From NCBI GenBank assembly GCA_947359465.1, contig OX375878.1, forward strand, positions 82,687,627-82,751,626: 64,000 nt of DNA, in the 5' to 3' direction. Numbering within the stretch: the stretch's first letter is position 1; every line of letters begins with the position of its first letter. The position numbers and the translations under genes are program-made. Under the pieces are notes generated by a model, which was not told the origin of the DNA, did not search any database, and saw nothing but the letters and a program-made list of their open reading frames with translations. The stretch is from Metellina segmentata (taxonomy: Eukaryota; Arthropoda; Arachnida; Araneae; Tetragnathidae). Positions 11,854-24,595 of this stretch are shown here, one piece after another.

Positions 11854-14062
11854 CATGAGTATAAAATTAAAGAATAAGCGAAAAATACATAATCAAAAAC
11901 AATCATTAAGACATTCACGAGCAGGTTCATACATACATTATCATGGTTAAATCAATCAGATTCGAATTGCAGTTCGGTGTACTAATTTCAATTCATTTTG
12001 ATAGCTTGTCCATTCATTTAAATTTTTTTCTGAAGCGAAGACAATTGAATCGGCACTGATGGATATTAAGAACATAAATAACAAACTGCGGACTCCATGT
12101 CAGAATAGTAAGAGTTTTACTTTAATTACTTCGTCTATTGAATCGATAAAAATTAAATATACTGCTTACTTTCAATGCGAAGCAGGGTGAAATTCCAATT
12201 GCCACTTCAATGGTTGGAAAACATGCCACGGGAGCTCCGAATGGAATGTTTCACACAGCCGGGAGCATTTATGCACTGACTAACGCCATACAAAGATGAC
12301 CATGAAGATTTCAAATGAATATTAGGCAAATATTGAGCAAGCGAGGAAAAATTAACTCGAAACTAATCTTTCTTGAATGTAATTACCTACTAACAAGATG
12401 TGCACGGCTTTTTATAGAACTCGGGGGGGATGCAAATAAACTGTTTCATATGCAAGTGACTAGGAGGGGTTATTCAAAAACTTCCTTTTGGCTTCACTCC
12501 AGGATACTTTCACATACAAGACATTCATTTTTATATAATCTCAGTATCGATCCACAGGGTAGAATTTGTTAATAAATGCGATACACTCCTCTGGACATCT
12601 ATTTGATGGATAAAAGTTTCTTTCAATATCGACGCTGGTTCATGGTCATGCTGAAACGTCTACTCGGGTGCATCTAACGCCTAGAGCTTCAAAGACACGT
12701 GTACAAAAATGGTACAGGGAAGAGTTTGAGTATCCGTAAAGCATCTCAAATACTAGAAGAGTTAACAAATTCAACCGACAAACGCCGGTTGAAAAATTGT
12801 CACGAATAATCACTTTTCTTTCATGGAAGAATGCAAATATCGTGTAAATATCCTGGAAATGATTTTTTTACACACTTTCGATATTCCATACACACCTGTT
12901 CGAAATCCATCCATATAATCCATTCTATATACATTGCGCCCCTCTGGTATAAGAAAAAACTACAAAAGTTCACCTTGTATAGTTTCCAAGATGACTACTA
13001 CAAAAGTCATTTTGTTAAAGATTCATGAATGCCTCGTCTCAAATTAGTTTCCTGTAAAATTGTCATGATTCAAATCGCAAAAATGACGAATCTGCAGCGA
13101 ATAATCTTGCACGCAGATTTTCTATCAATACTTTTTTTTTATTCGAGGCACTCTTGCAATAGAGACGAACGATATTTCTGAATTTCAATCAAGGGAAGGA
13201 TGATTAACTTGATACATGGCTAATTTGTTACAGCAAGCACATTTTTCTTTTAAGATTCTATTTAATGGCACAAGAAATAAAAAAAAAAGCTTATTTTTAA
13301 AAATAAGTGTATTTATTAGATAAAACAAAGGTAAACGATTACCATTTAAAAAAACGGTTATCTATTTGACAGCTTTTTTAAAAGATAATCACCATTTTTA
13401 AGAGGTAGCATAAATTGCTTAATAGCTTGAACTAGTAAACTAGGCAACTTCGACATTCTGCCCACTACGACAAAGAATTTTCACTCATTATGCAGTTTCA
13501 AATCCAATTCTTTCTCCAATCATATATTGTTTTTGAATGTAAAAAACGTAGCTTTTCAAAATGAGTGATGATGCGACTTGTTTATAGAGTAGCTTTCAAT
13601 AAAACTCAAACAATTTAATTTGAGAAACATGGCGAAAACAAATGGAAGTTTTAAATAAGTAATTTCTTGTCGGAAAACGTGTCAAATTACAACATACGAA
13701 TAGCGGCTAAACTTAAATAGGATTTTGTGCTGTATACTTCACTTGTTTTCTTCGAACGGAATTCTACAACCATGTGTTAATGCGAGGACTTTTGAGGAAA
13801 TCAATCGAAACATACAAGCCGTCATGAAATGAACACGTCTAAAACACCATTATTTTTAGCTTATGGATACTATGACCTTCAACCACTAATTGGAGAGAAC
13901 GCGGCTGTCTCTGCGTGACAGTCATGGGCGAGCACCATGGGAGGTGCTGCCACATCGCGCAACCGTGAACTGTGGGGAGGGACTTGCATTCCTGGAGGAC
14001 AAAAGGAAAGTTGGCTTGCATTAAAGTAGCGTCTAGGAAAAAATCAGGAAATTCGATTCCGA
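11854..14062. other. AT-rich stretch, one small coding-like island
   Basis: Apart from the island at 12180-12299, listed separately, I see no exon, RNA or transposon end. Open frames around 12315-12572 and 12831-13028 are AT-rich translations without domain character. Confidence 0.45.
12180..12299 (+). other. Unidentified coding-like fragment
   Basis: A 39-codon open stretch with GC content well above its surroundings reads GEIPIATSMVGKHATG and then PNGMFHTAGSIYALTNAIQR before TGA at 12297. No family is recognised. It has no Met start within a plausible exon and no clear splice acceptor, so it may be an exon remnant, a transposon piece or chance. Confidence 0.2.
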
Positions 14063-14160
14063 CAACGGCACATACGAGATTCGAACTCATAACCAATTGC
14101 ATCATTTTTTCAGTTTCTTGAGAAACGTCTTTAGCAAGCAGCCGCTCGGTCACAGGTGGA
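14063..14160 (-). repeat. tRNA-like sequence (SINE head or tRNA pseudogene)
   Basis: On the minus strand, TGACCGAGCGGCTG resembles an A-box/D-arm of a class II (Ser/Leu-like) tRNA, and GAGTTCGAATCTC matches a B-box/T-arm. The spacing between them is long and the acceptor ends do not pair convincingly, so it is not a functional tRNA gene. It is best read as a decayed tRNA-derived repeat. Confidence 0.45.
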
Positions 14161-16595
14161 GCCAGTCTTGAGTAATATTGGAGACAAAATAAACAAATCG
14201 CTAAAATATAGTTCTCAAATACCCTCAGCGCCAAAGAGTTGTATCGATCAGTATTCGATCGGAATGAAGCTTAGCATATAATGAACACGGAGAAAAAGAA
14301 ATTATCACAATTTCAAATATAGGACTCTTTGTTACTGTAGGAATATATTTTAGGTCATAAATTAGTGCAGTGTGAAGCCCATTCTGTCGACGATGCGTGC
14401 CAATATTCAACGAGGAGTCAAATGAAATCCTTGAGTTATCCTGACACAAATTAAACCAAGTATTCTGCAGCTGATTTCAGATTTCGAGACATTTCAGAAA
14501 TATTGAAGATTCTTTGATCAGACGTTCAGTCCTTGAAGAGAAGAAAGTTAGTCACTAATTCGTTCTTATATTCAGATGCGTGTTTACGACAGACTTCCAG
14601 ATTCAAAACAGTTCTTTTCTTTTAAAATTACACTAAAAGGCCCCTTTATTTTCAAATAAGTTTCTCAAGTAATAAATTGGATAGCTCGTTTCAAGTTCAA
14701 AAAATTTTAATATATTTTCTAAGTTGTGTGTTGGAATTGTAAATATGGATCTGAATAAAGTGAATAAACTTTGAATTCAAAATCAGTTTAAAAACAATAA
14801 AAAAATGTTCCTAATACCAGTTGGTTTCTGAAGTAAAATGCAGTTGCCACAGAAAATGCTTAGTTTTGCTTCACACAAATACCCGAGACACCAACTAGTT
14901 GCAATATATTTTAATTTGGAATTTAAAAAAATACCTAAAATATAAGTTGCAAACAAAAAAAAACCTTTAATCTAGAAACCGAATTTTGGTGTTCTTCGAA
15001 AACAAAATCGGGTAAAATCTATCGATCAAAGATGACGCACGGTGCATTCCATCAATTAGAAATATGGAACGCACCTGATACACTTTGGCCTAATTTCTCC
15101 CCAGTCGTTTTCAAATGAGTCACGAAGGAGATGACCCCAAAAACACCAACACCCAAAACGAGTCCGCTGTCATTTCGGACTCCGTGTGCAACATTGTTTC
15201 GCTTTTGAAAAGGGGCAAGGATCTACTTGCCTTCGTGGTATGAAATTTCGCGAGTATTATCAATTGAATGAGTCACGTTCTCTCATCCCGCATAACATGA
15301 AGAGGGTGCTCTTTTTTTATGAAAAAGGATGATAGCAATCACTGGAATATTTCCTTTTCAACATTAATCGTACGTTGTGTGCTTCGACAGTCGAATAAAA
15401 ACGTTTTAATGGTGGAGTGGTAAGTGCAGACAAGTGGTAGTGCCTCTTCCATGACAAAAAATATACTTCCTAAAACTCGTCGAGTACGGGATCCCATGTT
15501 CAAAGGAGAGAGTGTTAAGATAAAATGGGCAGAAATTCCACTCAGAAATTTCCCGGTAATGCTACTGCTTTATATTTACCTTTACTGTGCGCCCCACTTT
15601 TTGAAGTCCCGGACTAACCTACAATTGAGGATCATTTAGGTCTCGCGCGAACCCCTATTAGTAAAACTCCGCGATCATAAAAAATAAACAGCGTAATATT
15701 TTGTTTGAAAAAGTATAAGCACAAAAAAGAATCAATGCCGTCAAATAGTAATCGACTTCACAGAAAATATCTCAATTATTCCATTCGAATATCAACTTTC
15801 TTTCTTCCGATGGTTTGCAAAAAAAAAAATGGAATAAGACATCAAGATAGAGTAAACCGATTTGCATAAAAATGACGTCATCTGATATTTGAAAGTGAAT
15901 GTTCGTCAAGTGCGTTAATGTTTCCCATTAAAATGCTTTTCCATGAGATTTAATCATTTATTTTTCACCATGTTGCTTCAGCAATTTTTTGGACACAAGT
16001 GAAGCATTCATATAGTAGATTCCCAAACAAATTTAGATACGAATTCTCAAATTATTTCATCTTTTAACATTATAGTGTTTTCAAACTTTGTAATTAATCA
16101 TGTATTCATCCTATGCATGCGATATACTGATCGAAATAGGATGCCCTTGCTAGAGAGTTACCCAGTTCGTTTAGATAATGAAGCGATCACTGGTAGGCCC
16201 ATTTTGGTCTTAAACATAAAAAATTCAGAAGCTCTAAAAAGAAATAAATTCAATTCGATTATTTCAAAAATCAAATATTCATGGACCCAACGTCTGTCGA
16301 ATAAGAGCACAATTTCTGCACTCAAACGTAACCGATGGGACTATCTAATACTAATTCTATAAGAAGTTTATCTAGTTCTTGTATTGTCCCTACAACTAGA
16401 AAAATTGAGATACTAATATAATAGGAGCCAGAACTAGTATTACTAGGGGTCATAGTTTGGTTCGTACTAGAAACGTTCACATTTCTGCATTACATTCATG
16501 TTTGGCTTAACAACTTCAAATTAATAGGGCGTTAAGGGTCCCAAAATAGTATTCTCATACCTTTATTGCTAAAGCCTGGTCTTGTGAATAACTTG
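14161..16595. other. Mostly non-coding stretch
   Basis: No transposon with defined ends and no RNA gene was found. The only coding-like island is the short candidate exon at 15115-15240. The frame at 15424-15639 has no recognisable domain. Confidence 0.45.
15115..15240 (+). other. Possible first coding exon (unidentified)
   Basis: An ATG in a fair context (TCAAATGAG) opens MSHEGDDPKNTNTQNESAVI followed by SDSVCNIVSLLKRGKDLLAF, then a GTATGA that could be a splice donor and otherwise gives a stop after two more codons. The segment is markedly richer in GC than its flanks and has a natural-looking amino acid mix. I do not recognise the protein and found no partner exon, so this is a weak candidate. 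Confidence 0.25.
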
Positions 16596-16862
16596 CAGGG
16601 CCGTCCTAAGATATTTGGCGCCCTTGGGCTACTAACAATAGTGTCTCTCTCCCCCCCCCCCCCTCTTCATAAGAAAATACACGGGAAGGGGAACGAGAGG
16701 GGTGACCGGGAGTTTTAAAAATTTCAGAACTAGGAAAGATCAAAATAGACACGCGCTGGTCTGCAGCTGTCAAACTGATTTGAATGCAAGCTAAATTTAC
16801 CGCCCCAAAAAGGCTGGCGCTGGGTATATAGCCCATATAGCCCTGTAGTTAGGGTGGCCCTG
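16596..16862. mobile_element. hAT-type MITE, 267 bp
   Basis: The terminal inverted repeats are CAGGGCCGTCCTAAGAT on the left and, inverted, CAGGGCCACCCTAACTAC on the right. The flanking 8-mers ATAACTTG (16588-16595) and ACCACTTG (16863-16870) agree at 6 of 8 positions, as expected for an aged hAT target duplication. The interior, with a C run and purine-rich sequence, is non-coding. Confidence 0.75.
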
Positions 16863-18167
16863 ACCACTTGGCGTTATCCTGGTGCATTACGGGGTGGGTT
16901 CAAGTTGACCCTCATACAAACTATTCAAGACAGAACAGATTTATAGAGGTCACACATTCGCTCCAGACGGATAAGCATCCATGCCTAAGCAAGGAACCTT
17001 TCAAACAAGGAAATTTGATCTAGAAGACCAGACTGATTGGTCTACACTATTCCCAAACCTTCTAGATCAAATTTATGCATTTAGATCTGTATATCTTATT
17101 AATGGACTTATTTCATCAGATGAATGAGAAAGCTAAATGAAAAGGAATTTAAGAAATTCACAACCTAAGAAATCTTTCACAAAAGAATTAATTGTGAAAT
17201 TTATTATAAAATGTTATAGAAATATTTAGGTACAAGATTATACATCAGGATATTTTACAGAAATTGTTGAAATAATAGCAATATTGATATTGAATAAAGT
17301 GGTCAGACTAGCTAAAACCATGCAAAGCAGAATTTCTTCCCATGTTCCATACTATCAATTTATTATGTTTCCATGGGCACAAGTGGAGCAAGAGTTCAAA
17401 AACTCAAACTAGAGACAAAAGGGACTAGTAAAAGAGAAAACTAAAAGTCCTAATTTTTAAGAGATAATTAACAATTATTCAATTTAAAATATTAAGAGAA
17501 AAATGTTTTATTTATTATTTCACAGTACAATGAAGAATTGAAAGAAGTTTTTGAAAAATAACTAAAAAATATCGATATTAAAACAAAGTAAACTAAGAAT
17601 TAATTTCAATGCCAATGATTAAATGTAGAATGTTATTAGTGGGGTATGTAATTTAGTTAATCATATTCCTCAATCATGTTTTGAAGAAAATGATGACTAA
17701 TTAAATAGCAAGACAAGATGTGACCTATGCAAAATTTAAAATACCAAACCTGGCCAAATTGTTTATTACTTATTTTATACATTAGAAATAAATTCCCTCT
17801 AGATAGATGTATCCAAGAAGCATGCAATCAGTTAAGCTTATAAACTAGTCAAGTTCTCATTGCAATTTTTAAACTCATAAAAGCGGCAAATTCTAATAGA
17901 AATATACAGCTCAAAAATATTTTTAAAATTGTTAGATCAAGAAGAAATGTTTTTGAAAATTCAATCAGAAAAATAAGTTGATAAAATGAGATGATGTGCT
18001 AAGACATATTCCACAATTACACATGACTTCTTGAAAAGTGTAAAATTCTTTCAAGTTATTGTTATCAAGTTGTGTATTAACTTTTAAAATCTAATTTTTA
18101 CTCTTTTGAATGCCTCTGACTGAATATCTGCACAACTCTACATTTAATTTCGCTTAATATCGGTCGA
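16863..18167. other. AT-rich stretch with one perfect inverted repeat
   Basis: No gene was recognised. AAATTTGATCTAGAAG (17011-17026) is repeated inverted as CTTCTAGATCAAATTT (17059-17074) around a 32-bp loop. Confidence 0.5.
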
Positions 18168-18372
18168 TTTTTGGGGTATTATGACACAAGGCCTGCCATA
18201 TTTGACCATGCTGCTGACACAGGACATGCATGTAATGGATACACTTACAGAAGGAAAGCTTTACCGACTCAGAAGAAATACACCCAGGGAGGAATCAAAC
18301 GTGTACCTCCCACAACTCGCAGGTTGCTACCGCAATGAGCATACCCACTGAGCCACAATGGCCCCTTGCTTG
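18168..18372 (-). repeat. tRNA-derived SINE, best-preserved family II copy
   Basis: On the minus strand it begins with a tRNA-like head: TGGCTCAGTGGG (A-box) and GTTTGATTCC (B-box), 50-60 bp apart. A body follows with TTCTTCTGAGTCGGTAAAGC and ends in GGTCAAATATGGCAGGCC and TGTGTCATAATACCCC. The tail part is shared with 3247, 5852 and 11707. RNA polymerase III promoter boxes plus a non-tRNA body define a SINE. Confidence 0.75.
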
Positions 18373-20857
18373 ATATTGAATACTATTTAATGCTATGTTT
18401 AATGTCTTTTTGAGGCAACCTGAAAAGAAAACTTGAGGTAGCAATTTTTTAATGATTAATCTCTAGACTTTTTAAAGGCTTTACATTACTTTCCTGCAAA
18501 TTCCATACACAAAGATTGAGCAGTGAGACAGAACTAAGGGAAGATGTTTCAACATCCAGTTAAACTAAGATTCTTCCCTTTTGAGATTTCTAAATTCTGC
18601 TTTGCATATTAGTGATTGTTCCAATAGCTGGAGTAACTGTAATAGTATGGTAACAAATCATTAATTGAGATGTCTATTCCAAAATCTTACACAGTTTTAA
18701 AATCTAAACTAAATTGTACACAAATTTATCTATTCCAAAATCTTACACTGAAAATAGAGCCTCTAGAAGTAATTTCAGATCTGAAAAAAATAGTTTTTTC
18801 AATCATTCCCTCAATATTTACTTCATAACAGGCCCAAATATAGGTATTTCTCAACTTCAACACACTTTTTACAAAATATCCTACCCTTGTTAGTTGTAGG
18901 TGGTACATTCAATTCCTGTAACTTACCCTAGGTATTTTTTTTTAAGAAAATTTTTCCTTGGGTGTATGTACATTACATACACACCCACCATCAATGTATT
19001 GCTTGAAGTTGTCTGTCTAGTGTTTGGCATACACACCCACATATGGCAAATCATCCAACATATTCATATCTTCACTGTTAGAACAGCTTTGATAGTAGAT
19101 AAGATATCAAAATATCAACATTTTCCGGATAAAACCTTGGCTATTATCTGACAGCATAAAATCTTAAATCAGCAAATACGCTTAAATAGTTGAATTACAA
19201 TAAATATATTTCTGTACAGCAATACCACATTTCTGGACATAGCAATTTTAAGTGGAGTAATTTTTTTGCATCATAAATATTTTAATATTTATTTTTCATT
19301 TAATTTAACAGATAAAAAATGCATACAATTTTAGCAATTTCAAATAAAAGCAGATAATTTGGTGCAATAATTTAGTCAAGGCAGTGATCAGATTAAGTAG
19401 TGACAGCAAGTTTCAACTTAGCCCAGACAAAAAAGAAGTTGTCTTGCTGTTTAGTAGTTTGAATGTCATGTAAAAACAGGTCTACAGATAAAGATCCTAA
19501 TATATGTAGAGCCTATTTTCCTAAGTTGAAGGTATAGTAATTAAGATTAGAATAAAAATTTGGCACAGAAAAATTATTTACTCAAAAATATCACAACTAA
19601 AAATAAAATGTTGAAAACTTCAAACTATTTTTTCCCAAAATTGGTTATTTTTAAAAGCCCTCTTTTAGTGAACGACTTTCTAGAACTTGAAACCGGCAGT
19701 TTTAGTTGTGTAAAAAATTTCTGTTCACAAAATTAATAACAATTCCAAAGAAATGTTTTCACCGGCTGGCCTATTTAGGAAAATTATTAGGGGATCACGA
19801 GTGAAAATGCACAATCCTATACAATTTTCAACAAACCCTCGTAATTATCAGATATTTGGTTACTACTGGTGTGTTGGGGCCTATGTATTTTAAGTTTTAT
19901 ATGTACGAGTCCTAAAATATATCAGTTCTTCATGAAGAACAAATACGTATCCCAAGTTATGAAAGTTTAGCTTACACAGTGTATAAATTGTTCCCACTTC
20001 CTTTGTGTACTGGTTATACAGCTCAATTATGTTCCTTTCATTAACCAAGTTTGTATTTTTTCCCCCCTCTTAAGGCTTGGCTCTCAGCCAAAAAGTATTG
20101 GAGGGATCAGAAAGGTCGGATGATTCTCTCAGAGTAGAAGTTGCATAAGATTACTTCAAATCAAATCTTAATGATTTTGAGAGAACATTCTTGAACCACT
20201 CATACATAAGGAACCATCATGATTTTGAATTACCATAACATAAACTAGTATTTATTACAGTCATGATCAACTATGCAAATAAGCAAGAAAAGTCTACATA
20301 AAACACAATAAGACATAGTAACAAAGTTTCATAGCAACATAGTTTTATATTACAGATATTTCTTGAAAAATTCAACAAATAAAGTGAATTTGTTATATGA
20401 ATTCAACTTCTTTCAAATTCATATGTTTAACTTTTACAACCAAAATAAAATTAAAAGCAAGATTGCATCATCAATGATACATTTGTTTATATTGTCCTGC
20501 AGAATATCTAAAAATCTCATACCAAATGTTTAACAGTTAACAGAAACTGAACAATTTCGTTTGAAAAATTTTTAGTTATTGAGCAGGTTTTATTTGACTT
20601 CAGAGACAACTACAGTTTTGTAACATGAACAAAATTCTGATAAGCATGGCTTTTCCAACGCTATTTAATTCATAAAGAAGAACAAACTTATTTTCAATTG
20701 AAATTCCCCATTTCGGCCCCTCAAGCAAACTTATAATCGGCAGGATTTAAGTCTCTTTTAGTAAACATAGGAAAGATCAAGTGTTTACATAAGTTGTACA
20801 ACCATTGCAGCAATTAGGAATTAAAATAAAAAAAGCAAATTGGATTCATCAACTTAC
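18373..20857. other. AT-rich stretch, possible intron
   Basis: No transposon end or domain was recognised. If the splice donor at 20852-20857 is real, this region would be intron of a minus-strand gene. I could not identify a downstream exon. Confidence 0.35.
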
Positions 20858-21260
20858 CTGATTTCGAAGTTTGGAGAATTTAAACGAATATGATGGACAA
20901 GAGTAGCACACGTCACAAGAAAAAAATCAAAACATTCAATTAACAATCTATGAAAGTTTCAATTATTCGGTTCATCAGTTATCTAAAGCGGCTTGGAGTG
21001 TTTTGAAATATTCACCATTCAGAATGATTTGTAATGACGCGCAATAATTATTTAATATCTTAAGGAAGTGGAATTTAACATGATGAGAGTGAGGAACATG
21101 CCTAGAGGGAAGACAAGCAAAGTCACGGCCAAGTTCACGACTTAAGTTTTGGAGTGGATTGGAATAACATCCGTGGACATAAACTGACGTCACTACCGGC
21201 TTATAACCGATGCCACTTCAAAATAAAAATCTGTAAGGAAAACGAGCTGGTGACGTCAAA
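20858..21260 (-). promoter_or_regulatory. Possible 5' exon and promoter with two CRE sites
   Basis: On the minus strand, CGAAATCAG/GTAAGTTGATG is a near-consensus splice donor at 20857/20858. Upstream on that strand lie two cAMP-response-type octamers TGACGTCA (about 21185-21192 and 21251-21258). The exon would be non-coding, because the only open frame in it (21193 to 20975) ends before the donor. A promoter with an untranslated first exon fits, but the downstream gene is not identified. Confidence 0.35.
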
Positions 21261-21391
21261 TGTCGTCATTGAACGAAGAAAAGACAAATTGTACTGTGGT
21301 TAAATTAATCTGCTTAAGTTAATTTGTTCTCATCCAAACTTTTGTTCAAACAAGTGAACTTTGTCAAACTAAAACTTTGTCAGAAGCATAC

Positions 21392-21500
21392 TTACGTCGT
21401 ACTGAGGCAATACATTGGGCTATTGACGACAGTCCGGGATCATTCCAAAAAGGGAAAGAAGCAAGGACACATCGTAATTTTGAACCACGGTCAGATAACG
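21392..21500 (-). repeat. SINE tail copy A (shared-tail family)
   Basis: On the minus strand: TCTGACCGTGGTTCAAAATT, then a CTTCTTTCCC block, GATCCCGGACTGTCGTCAAT, and an AGCCC..TGT..TTGC block ending ACGACGTAAG. This is the same 3' tail as copies at 50441, 54841, 58650 and 61880. The head upstream resembles the copies at 50441 and 54841 rather than the tRNA-headed ones. Confidence 0.7.
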
Positions 21501-21695
21501 AAGTCAGCACCTCTACAAAGTTCCAAACCACGAAATCTAATAAAAAAGGACCAGACTTTGAAAGCAAAAAATAAATAAATAAAGCTGTAAGAATCTTGTT
21601 TTTTTTTTTTTTTTTGGGGGGGGTTGTTATTGACTTGTACTATAAATAGACTGAGCATCGTTATTGAGAAGAGCTTCAAAAAGCGCCCACAACAT

Positions 21696-21770
21696 GTTGT
21701 CAGTAGAGTACCTCTGGTTGTCAGTAGAGTACCTCTGGTTGTCAGTAGAGTGCCTCTAGTTGTCAGTAGA
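21696..21770 (+). repeat. 21-bp tandem repeat, about 3.5 units
   Basis: The unit GTTGTCAGTAGAGTACCTCT plus G repeats three times, with minor changes in the third (GTGCCTCTA), and is followed by a partial fourth that runs into ACACGTG. No function is apparent. Confidence 0.9.
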
Positions 21771-22679
21771 CACGTGACTGCTCCGCTAAAATTCAGCTTG
21801 GTTGGCTTGATTTTATTTATTATCGCCTCTCTAGGCGACATTTTCTTATAGCGATTCGATGTGCATAGTACTGAGTATTTCTGGAATTTGTGTTACATTT
21901 GAACATTGTTGGGCAATGCAAATGAGTTGTTACTTTTTCCCTACTGAATATTTTTTGAATTCGTATTACTTTTAATGCTTTTAGTTATTTGAGCAGTTAT
22001 ATATAGAATTAACTGAAGTTCTCATTGGGATTAAAGTTAACCAGCACATGTAAAAACAAAAAAGTACTCTTAAAAAAAATTAAATTGTAGTCAATAGATT
22101 GCTCTCAGGTCTGGAGTTCACATCAAAATTTGGTGTAAGATAGTTGTCCTAAACTTCATATTCTTTAATTAATTCAATATTTTATATATATTTCTTCAAA
22201 ACTGTATTAAGCGTGTAGAAATTAACTCAAAGATTCAATCTCAGAAAATAATTTAAACTTTTTTTAATGTAATGAGTAGAGCTCGGACGGATATGCAAAA
22301 ATGTGACCTGAAATATGTATTTCAAAATCCCAAAATATGCACTAAAATCCCCAAAATATGCAAAATCGCAACAAAAAAAAAATTTTAATAATTCATTCTT
22401 TCAAAAAGGATAGTGAGGAGAATAAAGTGAAATTGAACCACACTTTCATTCAATTAATTCACAATTTTATTGTTATAGCGCAGGTAAAGATAGGTAAAAA
22501 TATATACAAAGCAACAAATATACAAATTAATAAATACTACATAATTGAAAAAGATATCAAAATGAAAGCATTTCAAATGTCCTCAGGGACGTAACTAGGG
22601 GGGTAGACGGGGCATGTGCGCGAGTGCGAGATTGGAAAGGGTTGCTAAACAAGAAAGTATTTTTTTTACTAGTAGTATA

Positions 22680-24595
22680 TACAGGGTGGTCATAAAGAAA
22701 CTTGGCCTATATATGGACCTCTAGCAGCCGTTACGTTCAACTGATCGAGATGAGATTTCAGATATAGTTATTCAGAGGTATGAGCTCGGGATTCTGTGAA
22801 CGACAACAAAGTAGCACTCACAGTTACGGTTATAGGTAGAGAAACTCGAAATTTTCGAATGGCAACGCTCACTTTTTCTCGTCTCAAAATGCTCAGCGCA
22901 TGCGAAAACCCTAAAGAGCGTTGGAACGGTACGTGTATCACAAAAAACGGACGCGTTATGCCCGCACAAAAAACAGCTCTGTGAACGGCCAACAAAACCT
23001 CGTTCGGGACGCACGGAGGAAATGTGTATATGACAAAGACAAGACACAAACCACAGAACGCATTTCGCCAGATATTCAGCAAGATCTTCAGTCGGGAGCT
23101 CGCACATGCCAATGAAATGACTCTGTCAGCGAAAGTTCGTGGGAATTGGTAAAACTCAAAATCAAAATGGGATGAATACCGCTGAAGCCTTGCGTATTTA
23201 CCGTCGAAACCATCGCCAAATACGTGGCCCATGTAGCCCGGAAACTCTGCGTAACTTAGTAAAGAAATTAGAAGAAACTGGCTGCACCTGTGATAGGCAG
23301 CGATCCGGACGACCAACTGTTCCTGAGGACGCTGTTACGGCAGTGCGTCACACAGTGACTTCAGGGCATATGCAAACAGAAAGAGGTACAGCTCGTGTAT
23401 TGGATATGCCGAAAACAACGGTCCTAAAGCTACTGCGCTCTGTTCTCCACATGTTTCCATACCGGTACCAGCGCGTCCAAATGTTGCACGCGGGGGACCA
23501 TCAACACCGTATCGACTTTGCAAATGAATTTCTTATCCGATATGATGGCGATAACGACTGGCCTCTTCGCATATTATGGACAGACGAGGCGCATTTCACC
23601 TTAACTGGCAACGTTAACACCAAAAATTGTGTACACTGGGCAGACACGAATCCGCACGCAGTGGCACCAGTACCTTTATACGACGCCAAAGTTACTGTAT
23701 GGTGCGGCATTGCAGGCACAATTGTTCTCGGCCCGTACTTCTTTGAGGAAGCGACACCAACGGGGTTTGTAACATGTTCTGTGACAGGCTCTCGCTATAC
23801 AGACATGCTGCAAAACTACGTCATACCAGAATTACTGCAGCGAAATGCACTGAATGACATCGCTTGGATGCAAGATGGCGCACATCCACATATAGCGACG
23901 TCTGTTCGCAGGGTTCTGGAACATCATTTTGGCAACCGCGTCATCTCACGCCGTTTTCCATTTCCGTGGCCTCCTAGATCCCCCGACCTCGCTCCTATGG
24001 AATTCTGGTTCTGGGAATACCTAAAATCTAGAGTGTACATGTGCAATCCGCAAACTTTGCAGGCTTTGAAAGACTCTATCAAACGTGAGATTGCAAACAT
24101 CCCTCATGCTATGTTACGTTCGGCTTCACTCTCCTCAGTCTCCCGCATGCCATGCGTAATTGCCTGCGATGGAACCATGTGGAAAATGTGTAATCCAAAT
24201 ATGTTTTCCTTTGACCGATCTGTGTTGTCATCAGTAATTGGTGTCGTGCCTTTGTCATATGCAAATTTGAACCCTGAACGTGGTTTTGTTGGCCGTTCGC
24301 TGTTTTTGTGCGTGCATAACGCGTCTGTTTTTTGTGATACACTTACCGTTCCAACGCTCTTTAGGGTTTTCGCATGCACTGAGCATTTTGAGACGGGAAA
24401 TAGTGGGCGTTGCCACTCGAAATGTTCGAGTTTCTCTACCTATAACCGTAACCGTGAGTGCCACTTTGTTGTCGTTCACAGAATCCAGAGCTCATACCTC
24501 TGAATACCTATATCTGAAATCTCATCTCGATCGGTTGAACTGAACGGCAGCTAGAGGTCCATATATTGGCCAAGTTTCTTTATGACCACCCTGTA
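22680..24595 (+). mobile_element. Tc1/mariner-superfamily element with >300-bp inverted repeats
   Basis: The left (22680 to about 23008) and right (about 24273 to 24595) ends are inverted copies of each other over some 325-330 bp, starting TACAGGGTGGTCATAAAGAA. The element is flanked by TA on both sides (22678-22679 and 24596-24597). It holds one transposase gene nearly filling the space between the repeats. The two repeat arms differ at scattered positions, so it is not brand-new, but it is the best-preserved transposon in the window. Confidence 0.95.
23117..24193 (+). pseudogene. Tc1/mariner-superfamily transposase, DD41 spacing
   Basis: This is the transposase of the long-TIR element. The long open frame runs from 23139 and has its first ATG at 23172. 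It shows an N-terminal helix-turn-helix (AEALRIYRRN and RSGRPTVPEDAV), then ILWTDEAHF with the first Asp, WMQDGAHPH with the second, and PRSPDLAPMEFWFW with Glu as third catalytic residue. There are 41 residues between the second Asp and the Glu. A start-like ATG (23117, MTLSAKVRGNW) lies one frame away, pointing to a small indel near the N-terminus. At about 24174 a missing base shifts the frame past the likely native stop (TAA at 24191-24193), so the raw frame reads on to 24503 through the right inverted repeat. The central domain is intact, but both ends are damaged. Confidence 0.9.

Noticed and set aside
13839..14234. 131-codon minus-strand frame as a gene
   Set aside because: It overlaps a tRNA-like repeat at 14063-14160 and has no recognisable domain.
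24194..24503. C-terminal 100 residues of the long transposase frame as a real domain
   Set aside because: This part is translation of the right inverted repeat after a frameshift. The likely native stop is TAA at 24191-24193.
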